Below, one piece after another: positions 56,646 through 64,000 of a stretch of DNA of 64,000 nt (position 1 is its first letter; each line of letters begins with the position of its first letter). The translations under genes and the position numbers were made by a program. The notes below the pieces were generated by a model, which was not told where the DNA came from, did no database searches, and saw only the letters and a list, made by a program, of their open reading frames with translations. This stretch comes from Paraglaciecola arctica (GTDB lineage: Bacteria > Pseudomonadota > Gammaproteobacteria > Enterobacterales > Alteromonadaceae): positions 1 through 64,000 of the forward strand of contig NZ_JAHKQO010000039.1 in assembly GCF_018861065.1 (NCBI RefSeq), given 5' to 3'.

Positions 56646-57494
56646 ATGCCGCAAGTTGGAAAGTTCAATACCCTAGAAGTCGTCAATGAAGTGCCATTTG
56701 GGTTTTATTTAGACGCAGCCGAAAAAGGTCAAATTTTACTACCGACTAAAAATGCGCCCTTAGGCTGTAAACTTGGCGATAAGGTGAACGCATTTATTTA
56801 TCATGATAGTGATGATCGCCTTATCGCTACCATAAAACGCCCAAAAGTATTTGTTGACCATTGCGCTTATTTAAAAGTGGTCAGTATTACTAAAGTAGGC
56901 GCTTTTTTAGATTGGGGGTTAGAAAAGGACTTGTTAGTCCCGTTTAACGAACAAGATTATCCTATGTCTGAAGGCGTATCCTATGTGGTTTACGTCTTTT
57001 GCGATGAAGAAACGGGCAGATTAGCCGCATCCACTAAACTCAAAGATTTTTTGTATGAAGAATCATGTGAAGAAGGTGGAACATTTGAGGCTAAACAAGA
57101 AGTAGAACTATTGATATGTGCTAAAACAGACATGGGTTACAAGGCGATTATCAATGGTTCGCACCTTGGCTTATTATTTAAGGACGAGGTTTTTCAGCCT
57201 ATTAAGGTAGGCCATTCGGTAAAAGGTTATATAAAGCGGATTCGCGAAGATGGCAAAATAGATTTATGTTTTCAATTTCATGATCCTTCATCGCGCAATG
57301 CCTTAGAAGAACAAATCATAGAAGACTTAATTGCTCACGAGGGTTTATCAACGTTAACCGATAAAAGTCCCGCGGATGAGATATCCAAACGTTTTAAAGT
57401 GAGCAAAAATGTCTATAAAAAGGCGCTTGGTTCGTTATTTAAGCAAAAACGTATACTACTAGACAAAACAAAAATCACGCTGGTTAAGAAGTAG
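56646..57494 (+). CDS. cvfB: CvfB-like S1 RNA-binding protein (YitL)
   Basis: RNA-binding protein of 282 residues with tandem S1-type domains and a C-terminal winged helix, like S. aureus CvfB and YitL. Marks are GFYLDAAEKGQILLPTKNAP, VDHCAYLKVVSITKVGAFLDWGLEKDLLVPFNEQ, a third S1-like part ending GYIKRIREDGKIDLCFQ, and the wHTH ADEISKRFKVSKNVYKKALGSLFKQKRI. The frame extends to a GTG at 56595, but a TATAAT at 56616-56621 lies inside that extension, so the ATG at 56646 is better. The OsmC-like gene follows by 7 bases. Confidence 0.87.
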   Translation: MPQVGKFNTLEVVNEVPFGFYLDAAEKGQILLPTKNAPLGCKLGDKVNAFIYHDSDDRLIATIKRPKVFVDHCAYLKVVSITKVGAFLDWGLEKDLLVPFNEQDYPMSEGVSYVVYVFCDEETGRLAASTKLKDFLYEESCEEGGTFEAKQEVELLICAKTDMGYKAIINGSHLGLLFKDEVFQPIKVGHSVKGYIKRIREDGKIDLCFQFHDPSSRNALEEQIIEDLIAHEGLSTLTDKSPADEISKRFKVSKNVYKKALGSLFKQKRILLDKTKITLVKK

Positions 57495-57501
57495 AGGCAA
57501 A

Positions 57502-57894
57502 ATGAAAGCAACAGTTAGTTGGCAAGAGAACCTAAGATTCAGCTGTAAAACAGAGACTGGACATACCCTAGACTTAGACGGTAACGGCAAAACTATGACT
57601 CCAATGGAATCTGTTTTGCTATCAGTAGGTGCCTGCTCCTCCATTGATGTGGTGGACATCCTAAAGAAATCCAGAAAACAAGTCGATGATTGTGTTTGCC
57701 AGCTTGAAGCCAAAAGAGCCGATGAGCCTCCCCGTTTTTTCACTGCTATCCATGCTCACTACATTGTTAAAGGCGACGGTTTGATAGAAAAAAATGTCGC
57801 CAGAGCCGTGCAGTTATCCGCTGAAAAATACTGCTCGGTAATGTTGATGCTGGCTGGAAATGTTGAAATTACCACAAGTTACGAACTGATCTAA
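57502..57894 (+). CDS. OsmC-family protein
   Basis: Small peroxiredoxin-like OsmC/Ohr fold protein of 130 residues. Two cysteines fit the family: one in LLSVGACSSIDVVDILKK and one in LSAEKYCSVMLMLAG. The lack of the Ohr signature and the short form point to the YhfA/OsmC branch. Its substrate is probably an organic hydroperoxide, by family. It lies 7 bases after cvfB and is followed by a hairpin. Confidence 0.88.
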   Translation: MKATVSWQENLRFSCKTETGHTLDLDGNGKTMTPMESVLLSVGACSSIDVVDILKKSRKQVDDCVCQLEAKRADEPPRFFTAIHAHYIVKGDGLIEKNVARAVQLSAEKYCSVMLMLAGNVEITTSYELI

Positions 57895-57958
57895 GCAATA
57901 GGTCAATTTTTGATTTTATGCTATTTAACTTTGCGCTAGAGGTTATAGCCTTAGTTGT

Positions 57959-57987
57959 AAGTGGCTCAAATCTCGTCGAGCCACTTT
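57959..57987 (+). terminator. Probable terminator after the OsmC gene
   Basis: GTGGCTC (57961-57967) and GAGCCAC (57979-57985), extended by AA/TT, form a 9-bp stem with a 10-base loop followed by TTTCTCTGTTTTG. It is 65 bases past the stop, between convergent genes. Confidence 0.65.
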
Positions 57988-58053
57988 CTCTGTTTTGAGC
58001 ACCACTAGGGGTATTCTTACAAGAATAGCGCATACAATGTGCAGACAGACTGT

Positions 58054-59292
58054 TTAAAACTGCGCAAATGCCTGTTCAAAATCTGCGACTATGTCGTCTA
58101 TATCCTCAATACCAATAGACATTCTAATCATGTTGTCATTAACGCGCATTTCTTGTCTTTCTTTAGCACTGCATTCGAAATAAATAGTCGAGGCAACGGG
58201 CAGTGCTAACGTACGGGTATCACCTAAATGCGTAGCACATATCACCAGCTTTAATGCATTTAAAAATTCAATAGGATCGATACCCTCCTCCAAATCTAAA
58301 CTTAAAATACCACCATAAGCATTAAAATACTCTCTGGCTAAAAAATGCTGAGGATGATCAGACAAGCCTGGGTAATAGACTGCCGACACTTTTTCATGAT
58401 TATGTAAATAAGAAGCCAAACGCATCGCGTTGTCGCATACTTTATTGGTACGTAATACTAGAGTTTCTAAACCAATTGAAATGGCATGGGCTGAGTCAGG
58501 AGACAAGGTTCCCCCCATGTCTCTCAGTCCTCTTTTTCTAATTTGCGTTAGCCCCCACTGAGATTTATCTGGCCCACGGTACATAGGTAATATGTTGTCG
58601 AATCCACTCCAATCAAATAAGCCTGTATCGACTACTGCTCCGCCTAATACGTTGCCGTGACCTGCAATATATTTGGTCAAAGAACTAATGGTTAGCGAGG
58701 CTAAAACTGAATTAGCGTCAAAAATGTTCGCTGGCGTCATAGTAGTGTCGACTAAAAATAACGCTTTTTTGGATTCGCATAGTTGACCAATTGCACCCAA
58801 GTCAGCCACTTGCGTAACAGGGTTAGCAATAGTTTCTAAATAAACCGCCTTAGTATTAACCTTAAATGCGGCTTTTACATTTTGAACATCAGTCACGTCT
58901 ACAAAGCTCAGTTCAATACCTAATGTTTGCATGGTTTCCGCAAAACTACGGGTGTTACCAAACAAAAAATGACTCACAATTAGATGATCGCCGCTTTTGA
59001 ACAAACTCAACATTGTAGCCGTAATGGCTGCCATACCTGTGGCAAAAGTGATCGCTCCTACTCCACCTTCTAAATGGGTCAAGATATTTTGCAATGCGAG
59101 GTTTGATCCTGAAGACGAGCGAGAATATACATGCCCTGCCTTTTTACCTTGAAAAACATCTACCAAACCCTGCGCATCTTTATATTCAAACAACACCGAA
59201 TTATTAGTGGCCTGATGTACGGCACCACTTTCAGGTGAATTCAGTAACCTATCGGCATGCACCAAACGGGTGGTAAAACCTTTACTTTTCAA
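58054..59292 (-). CDS. Cys/Met metabolism PLP-dependent enzyme (cystathionine gamma-synthase family)
   Basis: PLP enzyme of 412 residues in the family of cystathionine gamma-synthase, methionine gamma-lyase and O-acetylhomoserine sulfhydrylase. The PLP lysine is Lys207 (SSLTKYIAGHGN); YSRSSSGSNLALQNILTHLEGG and FATGMAAITATMLSL are the cofactor phosphate region, and YLETIANPVTQVADL plus VDTTMTPANIF are conserved active-site loops. The exact reaction cannot be separated by eye. It overlaps the acyltransferase gene by 11 bases. No other sulfur genes are adjacent. Confidence 0.88.
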   Translation of the reverse strand: MKSKGFTTRLVHADRLLNSPESGAVHQATNNSVLFEYKDAQGLVDVFQGKKAGHVYSRSSSGSNLALQNILTHLEGGVGAITFATGMAAITATMLSLFKSGDHLIVSHFLFGNTRSFAETMQTLGIELSFVDVTDVQNVKAAFKVNTKAVYLETIANPVTQVADLGAIGQLCESKKALFLVDTTMTPANIFDANSVLASLTISSLTKYIAGHGNVLGGAVVDTGLFDWSGFDNILPMYRGPDKSQWGLTQIRKRGLRDMGGTLSPDSAHAISIGLETLVLRTNKVCDNAMRLASYLHNHEKVSAVYYPGLSDHPQHFLAREYFNAYGGILSLDLEEGIDPIEFLNALKLVICATHLGDTRTLALPVASTIYFECSAKERQEMRVNDNMIRMSIGIEDIDDIVADFEQAFAQF

Positions 59293-59920
59293 TATCTATC
59301 TCCACGGAGGACGCTAATTTAGTGATCATTTTTTCGGGGTATTTACCATGTGCATTTTTAAAGTGCTGATAAATCTTATTGAGCTCATTTTGGGTATTGT
59401 CGCTTATATTATGCATTGGACCAAACTCGATAAGTTTTTTCTTATAATCAAAGGTTACCAAAAACACTGGTACATTAGCTTTGTAGGCTATATGTAAAAA
59501 TCCAGTTTTCCAAGGTGATACTGGGCTACGAGTACCTTCTGGAGCAATGCACAACACCATGCTTTCAGCTTCCCTTATCTTGCTAGCCATGTCATCAACT
59601 ACACCATGTTTGCTAGTGCGCTCCACAGGAATTCCGCCCCAACGTCGCAAAAGGCTGTCAAAAGGTGGCATAAAAAGACTATGTTTACCGAAAAAAGAAA
59701 TCTTCAGGCGTAAATTGAACGCTACAGCAATACCAATCACAAAATCCCAATTAGAAGTATGTGGTGCAATAGCGATAATCATCTTTGAACAACAAGGAAA
59801 TGTTCCTTGATAACGCCACCCCATTAATTTTAATACGCTGGCCCCTAACCATTGGCTAAATTTATTACCTATTCTAGGTACTTGATCACAAAGAATAGGA
59901 GTATTTACCTTATCAAGCAT
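59282..59920 (-). CDS. 1-acyl-sn-glycerol-3-phosphate acyltransferase family protein
   Basis: Membrane-associated acyltransferase (PlsC fold) of 212 residues. The catalytic HX4D motif is HTSNWD at 54-59, the substrate motif is GKHSLF, and the third motif is PEGTRS at 127-132. The SKMIIAIAPHTSNWDFVIGIA start resembles the subgroup found beside other genes rather than the main plsC. The acyl acceptor is unknown, perhaps lysophosphatidate or an ornithine lipid precursor. It overlaps the PLP enzyme gene by 11 bases. Confidence 0.87.
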   Translation of the reverse strand: MLDKVNTPILCDQVPRIGNKFSQWLGASVLKLMGWRYQGTFPCCSKMIIAIAPHTSNWDFVIGIAVAFNLRLKISFFGKHSLFMPPFDSLLRRWGGIPVERTSKHGVVDDMASKIREAESMVLCIAPEGTRSPVSPWKTGFLHIAYKANVPVFLVTFDYKKKLIEFGPMHNISDNTQNELNKIYQHFKNAHGKYPEKMITKLASSVEIDIEK

Positions 59921-60077
59921 TTCATTCTTGGCTTATGCAATTTAAACTAGGCGAATGGTCGCTTATGTAAACTATTTTGTCGAGTGTAAACAAAATGTTA
60001 AGTGGCTGAACTTGTTTAAGCTGCTTGGGTGGTCATGAGTTGGCCCCATAATTTTAATTGTCATTGGAACCCAAATA

Positions 60078-61334
60078 TTGAGAATTTTTATATTTATATT
60101 GTGTTTGTTGTGCTCGACTGCACATAGCCAACAAACGGCCCAAAATTTATTTGGCCAATATCGCACCGCCTTATATCAAATCAAAATAATAGAATTAGAG
60201 TCTGGTAACAAATCCTCCATTGGGTCTGGATTTCAAATAGACAAATCAGGGAATGTAGTCACTAACTACCATGTGGTTTCCGAGTATGTTTATAACCCCG
60301 ATAAATACAGAATTGAATACTTAGCCCACGACGGCTCTGAGGGGCATCTGCAACTAGTTGATGTGGATGTGGTGAATGACTTAGCTTTGGTTAGAAAGGT
60401 TGCGCTTTCAAACCAAGAAAATGCTTTTCCCATAGCAGAATCATTACCGGAACAAGGCAGCGCCATTTTTTCGTTAGGCAATCCTCATGATCTGGGCATG
60501 ATAGTTGTACCAGGTACGTTTAACGGGTTGAAGAAAAACAGTTTTTATCAACGAATCCATTTTACCGGTTCGATCAATCCCGGAATGAGCGGCGGTCCAG
60601 TTGTTAATCAACTCGGTGAAGTCATGGGTGTTAACGTAGCAACTGCAGGCAACCAGATTGGTTTTCTCATTCCCTTGGCAAAAATTCGAAATTTGTTGAA
60701 AAGCCAAGATGCCAAAATTTTAGAAAACAAACAGTTAAAACCTCGTATACAACAACAATTGTTAGCCAATCAAAGTCGGCTTTTTTCACTTTTGAACAAT
60801 CATGATTGGGTTACCAGTGTATTAGGTGAAGCATTAATTCCTGCAAAAATTACTGATTTTATCTCTTGTTGGGGTGGCTCGAATACCAGTGATACGGAAG
60901 CATTGTATTTATCTGTAGAGAATCGTTGCCAGTTAGACGAGCAAATTTATCTGCACAATGGTTTACGCACAGGTGGTCTTGAAATTGAGTTTGAGTGGTT
61001 AGATGGCAAGTCATTAGGCGAACATCGCTTTTACAATTTTTATTCTCAAAGCATAACAGGGGCCGGAGCAGGTAATAAAGCCGCTAAGACAGATGTGACA
61101 AATTATCGATGTCAACAAGACAAGGTCACTAATATCAACGGCGTAACTAATAAAACAATATTATGTTTCAGGGCCTACAAAGAATTTGAACAACTCTACG
61201 ACGTGTTATTTGTTGGAGCCACACTTGACCACAACCAACAAGGACTAATCAGTCACTATACATTAGCTGGAGTAAGCAAAGATTCTGCTTTGGTATTCAC
61301 ACAGAAATTTATGGACGCAATAGCATGGCAATAG
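60078..61334 (+). CDS. Trypsin-like serine protease, exported, no PDZ domain
   Basis: A 418-residue protein with a signal peptide (RIFIFILCLLCSTAHS, cleavage before QQT) and a trypsin-like domain. The triad is His65 (TNYHVVS), Asp101 (VNDLALV) and Ser171 (GMSGGP). Unlike DegP/DegS it has no PDZ domain; residues from about 220 on form an unrecognised C-terminal region with the cysteine-bearing stretch DFISCWGG. The start is TTG with GGAAC upstream. It overlaps the next gene, an FHA membrane protein, by 10 bases, so the two are likely co-translated and may work together. Confidence 0.87.
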   Translation: MRIFIFILCLLCSTAHSQQTAQNLFGQYRTALYQIKIIELESGNKSSIGSGFQIDKSGNVVTNYHVVSEYVYNPDKYRIEYLAHDGSEGHLQLVDVDVVNDLALVRKVALSNQENAFPIAESLPEQGSAIFSLGNPHDLGMIVVPGTFNGLKKNSFYQRIHFTGSINPGMSGGPVVNQLGEVMGVNVATAGNQIGFLIPLAKIRNLLKSQDAKILENKQLKPRIQQQLLANQSRLFSLLNNHDWVTSVLGEALIPAKITDFISCWGGSNTSDTEALYLSVENRCQLDEQIYLHNGLRTGGLEIEFEWLDGKSLGEHRFYNFYSQSITGAGAGNKAAKTDVTNYRCQQDKVTNINGVTNKTILCFRAYKEFEQLYDVLFVGATLDHNQQGLISHYTLAGVSKDSALVFTQKFMDAIAWQ

Positions 61335-62281
61335 TTTTAGAGCTTCTTTCCCGGAAAAACATTCCACTTAAACACTATAAATTTGAACAAGATTACGTGT
61401 GTGTTGGCCGTGACTTTAATAATGACTTACGATTAGACGACCCTTATATTTGCCCCAGCCATATGTTGGTTGCAATCGACCCTGAGTCTGGAAAATTAAT
61501 AGTCAATGATTGTCAGTCCACTAATGGCATTAAAGTTAACAATAAATTCGTTAGGCAAGCGACCCTTAATTCACATGACGTCATAAAAATTGGTCGAACA
61601 CGTCTCAGGATCATCGATACAAAAGTGCCCTTGGTCGAAGCAATTCCGTTAAGCGAATTAGAAGAAAACCTCAATTGGTTAAACCAGAGTTTTTTAGCGG
61701 TTTTTTTGTCCTTTGTTTGTTTGAGCTTTTTGTTACTTTCAAAGTATCTAGGCAGCGTACAAGAATTTAATTTGATTAAGGCACTTCCCTCTGAATTAGG
61801 GCAATTAGCGGCTTTTTGTATTTGGCCTTTGTGTTTTGCTATTTTAGCTAAGGTTGTCAAAAAAGAGAGCCATGTAGTCAGTCAGTTTAATCTAACCTTT
61901 TTGGTGATATTACTGGCCAATGCGTTGCTTCTAATACAGAAAATCGCCATATTTAATATTCACCCCGGCTCATGGTTCACCTGGTTAGAACTAACTATTT
62001 TTGCGTTAGTGGTAGGTGGGTTTATCTGGTTAAGCTTATTTATAGCATTCCACCAAACGACTCGAAGACGCAACATAATTACCGGCTCGATGACCTTTAT
62101 AATACTTGCACCGATTTATGCGTTGGGCTTTTTGAATTCTGATGAATTTAATACTCGTCCCAGTTACAACCCGGTACTATTGCCGCCCGCTTACAATATG
62201 ACTTCTTCTGTAACTACAGATAAATTTATTGAAGACGTTAACGACTTGTTTACCCAAGTTGATAAGTTAAAAGCTAAATAA
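61325..62281 (+). CDS. FHA-domain inner-membrane protein
   Basis: A 318-residue protein with an N-terminal forkhead-associated (FHA) domain, a phosphothreonine-binding fold, then about five membrane segments. The FHA motifs are GR at 28-29 (CVGRDFNNDL), SH at 45-46 (CPSHMLV) and NG at 67-68 (STNGIKVNN). The membrane segments are roughly FLAVFLSFVCLSFLLL, AFCIWPLCFAILAKVV, FLVILLANALLLI, LELTIFALVVGGFIWLSLFIAF and GSMTFIILAPIYALGF. No kinase gene is adjacent. It overlaps the protease by 10 bases and is 13 bases before the NRDE gene. Confidence 0.88.
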   Translation: MAIVLELLSRKNIPLKHYKFEQDYVCVGRDFNNDLRLDDPYICPSHMLVAIDPESGKLIVNDCQSTNGIKVNNKFVRQATLNSHDVIKIGRTRLRIIDTKVPLVEAIPLSELEENLNWLNQSFLAVFLSFVCLSFLLLSKYLGSVQEFNLIKALPSELGQLAAFCIWPLCFAILAKVVKKESHVVSQFNLTFLVILLANALLLIQKIAIFNIHPGSWFTWLELTIFALVVGGFIWLSLFIAFHQTTRRRNIITGSMTFIILAPIYALGFLNSDEFNTRPSYNPVLLPPAYNMTSSVTTDKFIEDVNDLFTQVDKLKAK

Positions 62282-62294
62282 TCGCGAAGGGCGT

Positions 62295-63056
62295 ATGTGT
62301 ATTTTATTTGTCGCAGTTAATCAACATAAAGATTACCCTTTGATTATTGCGGCTAATCGTGACGAGTTTTTTAACAGACCAACGGCCGAGTCACATGAAT
62401 GGGACCCCAAACAAGGAATAATCGCTGGCAAAGATTTGCAAGCCGGTGGCACTTGGATGGGAATCAATAAATTAGGGTACATAGCTTCACTCACTAATAT
62501 TCGTGATCCTCAACGAATATCTGATGATGCGATTACACGCGGTGCATTGGTCACACAATTCCTTCAAAATCCCGATAAACAATATCAACAGAAATTGCGT
62601 TCTAGTAAGAATGACTATAACGGCTACAACTTACTATTTGGAAAATGGGATCAACTCGCTGTATACAATAATCATTTGGACCAAATACAACACTTAGAGG
62701 ATGGTTATTACGGTTTATCCAATGCTAGTCTAAATAGTCCCTGGCCTAAAATTAATAAGGGCGTGAGTAAGTTAGAAGAGTATTGCCAAGATGGCCACGA
62801 TATCAATCCTGAGATATTGTTTAGCTTATTATTGGACAAAAGTTTAGCTGCGGACGAAGATCTCCCACAAACAGGTATCCCCTTAGATTGGGAACGTCGC
62901 CTTTCTTCTATTTTTATTCTTGGTAAAGAGTACGGAACTCGCTCGTCTACTGTACTCAAAGTTGATAAACATCAGAATGTGTCTTGGCACGAACGTACCT
63001 ATGACAACACGGCAAGTTGTACTTCCAGCCAGAGCTTTCATTTCAGTATAAATTAG
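62295..63056 (+). CDS. NRDE family protein (TANGO2-like)
   Basis: A 253-residue NRDE/TANGO2 protein with the family start MCILFVAVNQHKDYPLIIAANRDEFFNRPTAESHEW, including the N-terminal Cys2 after the initiator Met (Ntn-hydrolase-like) and the NRDE motif. Further marks are GKDLQAGGTWMGINKLGYIASLTNIR and YNGYNLLFG, with SSTVLKVDKHQNVSWHERTYD at the C-terminus. Eukaryotic TANGO2 has been linked to heme or lipid handling; the bacterial role is not settled. It lies 13 bases after the FHA gene. Confidence 0.9.
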   Translation: MCILFVAVNQHKDYPLIIAANRDEFFNRPTAESHEWDPKQGIIAGKDLQAGGTWMGINKLGYIASLTNIRDPQRISDDAITRGALVTQFLQNPDKQYQQKLRSSKNDYNGYNLLFGKWDQLAVYNNHLDQIQHLEDGYYGLSNASLNSPWPKINKGVSKLEEYCQDGHDINPEILFSLLLDKSLAADEDLPQTGIPLDWERRLSSIFILGKEYGTRSSTVLKVDKHQNVSWHERTYDNTASCTSSQSFHFSIN

Positions 63057-63140
63057 TGCGAATTTGACTCGAATTTTGTTGTACCAATGGCATAATAAGA
63101 GCTTACTACCTACTCTGCATATTTATCATTAAGGAACATC

Positions 63141-64000
63141 ATGTTTGAAGTACTGCCCCAGCTTCCTGCCGACCCAATTTTAGGATTGTCTACTGCATTT
63201 AAAGCCGATCCTAATCCACATAAAATTGATTTAGGTGTCGGTGTTTATAAAGACGAACAAGGTCACACACCTATTCTCAATTCGGTAGCTAAGGCGCAAA
63301 CCATTCTTTTAGGTAAAGAAGACTCTAAAACCTATATTACACCACAGGGTGTTCAAGGTTATATCGACGGAATGTTACAGCTGATGTTAGGCAAAAACAG
63401 TCCCGTTTTACTAGCAGACCGTGTCGCAGCGGTTCAGGCTCCTGGTGGATGTGGCGCATTACGAATTTTATCTGAATTGATTAAACGTTGTGACGAAAAC
63501 CTTACTGTTTGGGTCAGCGACCCTACTTGGGCTAACCATATCCCGTTAATTGGTAATGCGGGTTTAGCCATTCAAACCTACCCCTATTTTGACAAAAGCA
63601 ACGCCAGTATTAATTTTGAAGCAATGGTTGAGTGCCTTGGTCAAGTTAAAAAAGGTGATGTAGTGTTACTACATGGTTGCTGCCATAACCCTACCGGAGC
63701 AGACCTGACTAAAGAACAGTGGCAAGTGGTATTAGAGCTTGCGCAAAAAACTGGCTTTATTCCTTTTGTGGATACCGCCTATCAAGGTTTTGGTGATGGT
63801 TTAGAAGAAGACGCTTATGGGATGCGTTTATTAGTCAACAACTTGCCTGAAGTCATTATTGCGGCATCTTGTTCGAAAAACTTTGGTTTATATCGTGAGC
63901 GCGTAGGCATAGCTGTAATGGTTACCGAAAACAGCACCACTCGCCAAGCAATTCAAACACAAATTCAATCCATTGCTCGAGGCATATACTCTATGCCTCC
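63141..64000 (+). CDS. Aromatic/aspartate aminotransferase, partial
   Basis: The first 286 codons of a class I PLP aminotransferase. It begins MFEVLPQLPADPILGLSTAFKADPNPHKIDLGVGVYKDE, as in TyrB/AspC. Seen motifs are QAPGGCGALR, the HGCCHNPTGADLT loop, FVDTAYQGFGDGLEEDA and the PLP lysine in CSKNFGLYRERVG. The ATG has AAGGAA upstream. The C-terminal domain is outside the window. Whether it is tyrB or aspC cannot be decided from this part. Confidence 0.93.
   Translation, partial: MFEVLPQLPADPILGLSTAFKADPNPHKIDLGVGVYKDEQGHTPILNSVAKAQTILLGKEDSKTYITPQGVQGYIDGMLQLMLGKNSPVLLADRVAAVQAPGGCGALRILSELIKRCDENLTVWVSDPTWANHIPLIGNAGLAIQTYPYFDKSNASINFEAMVECLGQVKKGDVVLLHGCCHNPTGADLTKEQWQVVLELAQKTGFIPFVDTAYQGFGDGLEEDAYGMRLLVNNLPEVIIAASCSKNFGLYRERVGIAVMVTENSTTRQAIQTQIQSIARGIYSMP

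Noticed and set aside
63064-63096. TTGACT and CATAAT before the aminotransferase as a promoter
   Set aside because: The spacer is 21 bases, too long for a normal sigma-70 promoter.

Overview
This window looks like chromosomal DNA from a marine gammaproteobacterium of the order Alteromonadales, most like a Paraglaciecola, Glaciecola or Aliiglaciecola relative. That placement is inference from protein similarity remembered by eye and from gene order; no search was run. The DNA is moderately AT-rich, densely coded, and contains no rRNA, tRNA, insertion sequence, phage or CRISPR array that I can see.

Layout. (1) 1-80: the start of a probable ABC transporter ATPase leaving the left edge. (2) 537-8495: serS-crcB-rarA-lolA-ftsK-lrp on the minus strand with ald diverging from lrp, which is the classic gammaproteobacterial lrp-ftsK-lolA-rarA-serS block. 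(3) 8490-16235: pyrF-lapB-lapA-ihfB-rpsA-cmk-aroA-serC, all minus (pyrimidine synthesis, LPS assembly control, IHF, ribosomal protein S1, CMP kinase, shikimate and serine pathways). (4) 16355-24959: gyrA, then divergent ubiG-gph and nrdA-nrdB-yfaE. (5) 25071-33642: an accessory sugar island: two Gfo/Idh/MocA oxidoreductases, an NRAMP-fold transporter without the metal ligands, a secreted PVC-type cytochrome c protein, a secreted DUF1080 (3-keto-glycoside hydrolase type) protein and a LacI regulator. The two structural operons share an almost perfect palindromic operator, TGACACCGGTATCA. (6) 33687-47876: purC-bamC-dapA / gcvR-bcp / perM / bepA-arsC-wrbA-DUF2069 / hda-DUF2066 / purM-purN-DUF3108, a block that also lies together in E. 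coli. (7) 48054-57894: fadE with a FadR-type site, add with an orphan response regulator, cmoA-cmoB, alr-dat, cvfB, an OsmC-like gene. (8) 58054-64000: a PLP-dependent sulfur amino acid enzyme with a lysophospholipid-type acyltransferase, a trypsin-like periplasmic protease overlapping a membrane FHA gene, a TANGO2/NRDE gene, and the first 286 codons of an aromatic/aspartate aminotransferase running off the right edge.

Most genes are housekeeping and ordinary. The most interesting part is the island at 25-33.6 kb. I read it as a LacI-controlled redox glycoside pathway: a sugar is oxidised to a keto-sugar by one oxidoreductase, the keto-glycoside bond is cleaved by the DUF1080 protein, and the product is reduced or oxidised by the second oxidoreductase, with a cytochrome in the periplasm and an unusual NRAMP-like carrier in the inner membrane. 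Other points worth a look are a terminator hairpin placed directly before the serC start codon, a 17-bp perfect inverted repeat before the orphan regulator, a Bcp peroxiredoxin with only one cysteine, and the protease-FHA gene pair.

Several starts were moved from the longest possible reading frame to an internal codon with a better ribosome binding site or family fit (lrp, cmk, serC, purC, gcvR, dat, cvfB, the DUF1080 gene and the DUF2066 gene); the reason is given in each entry.
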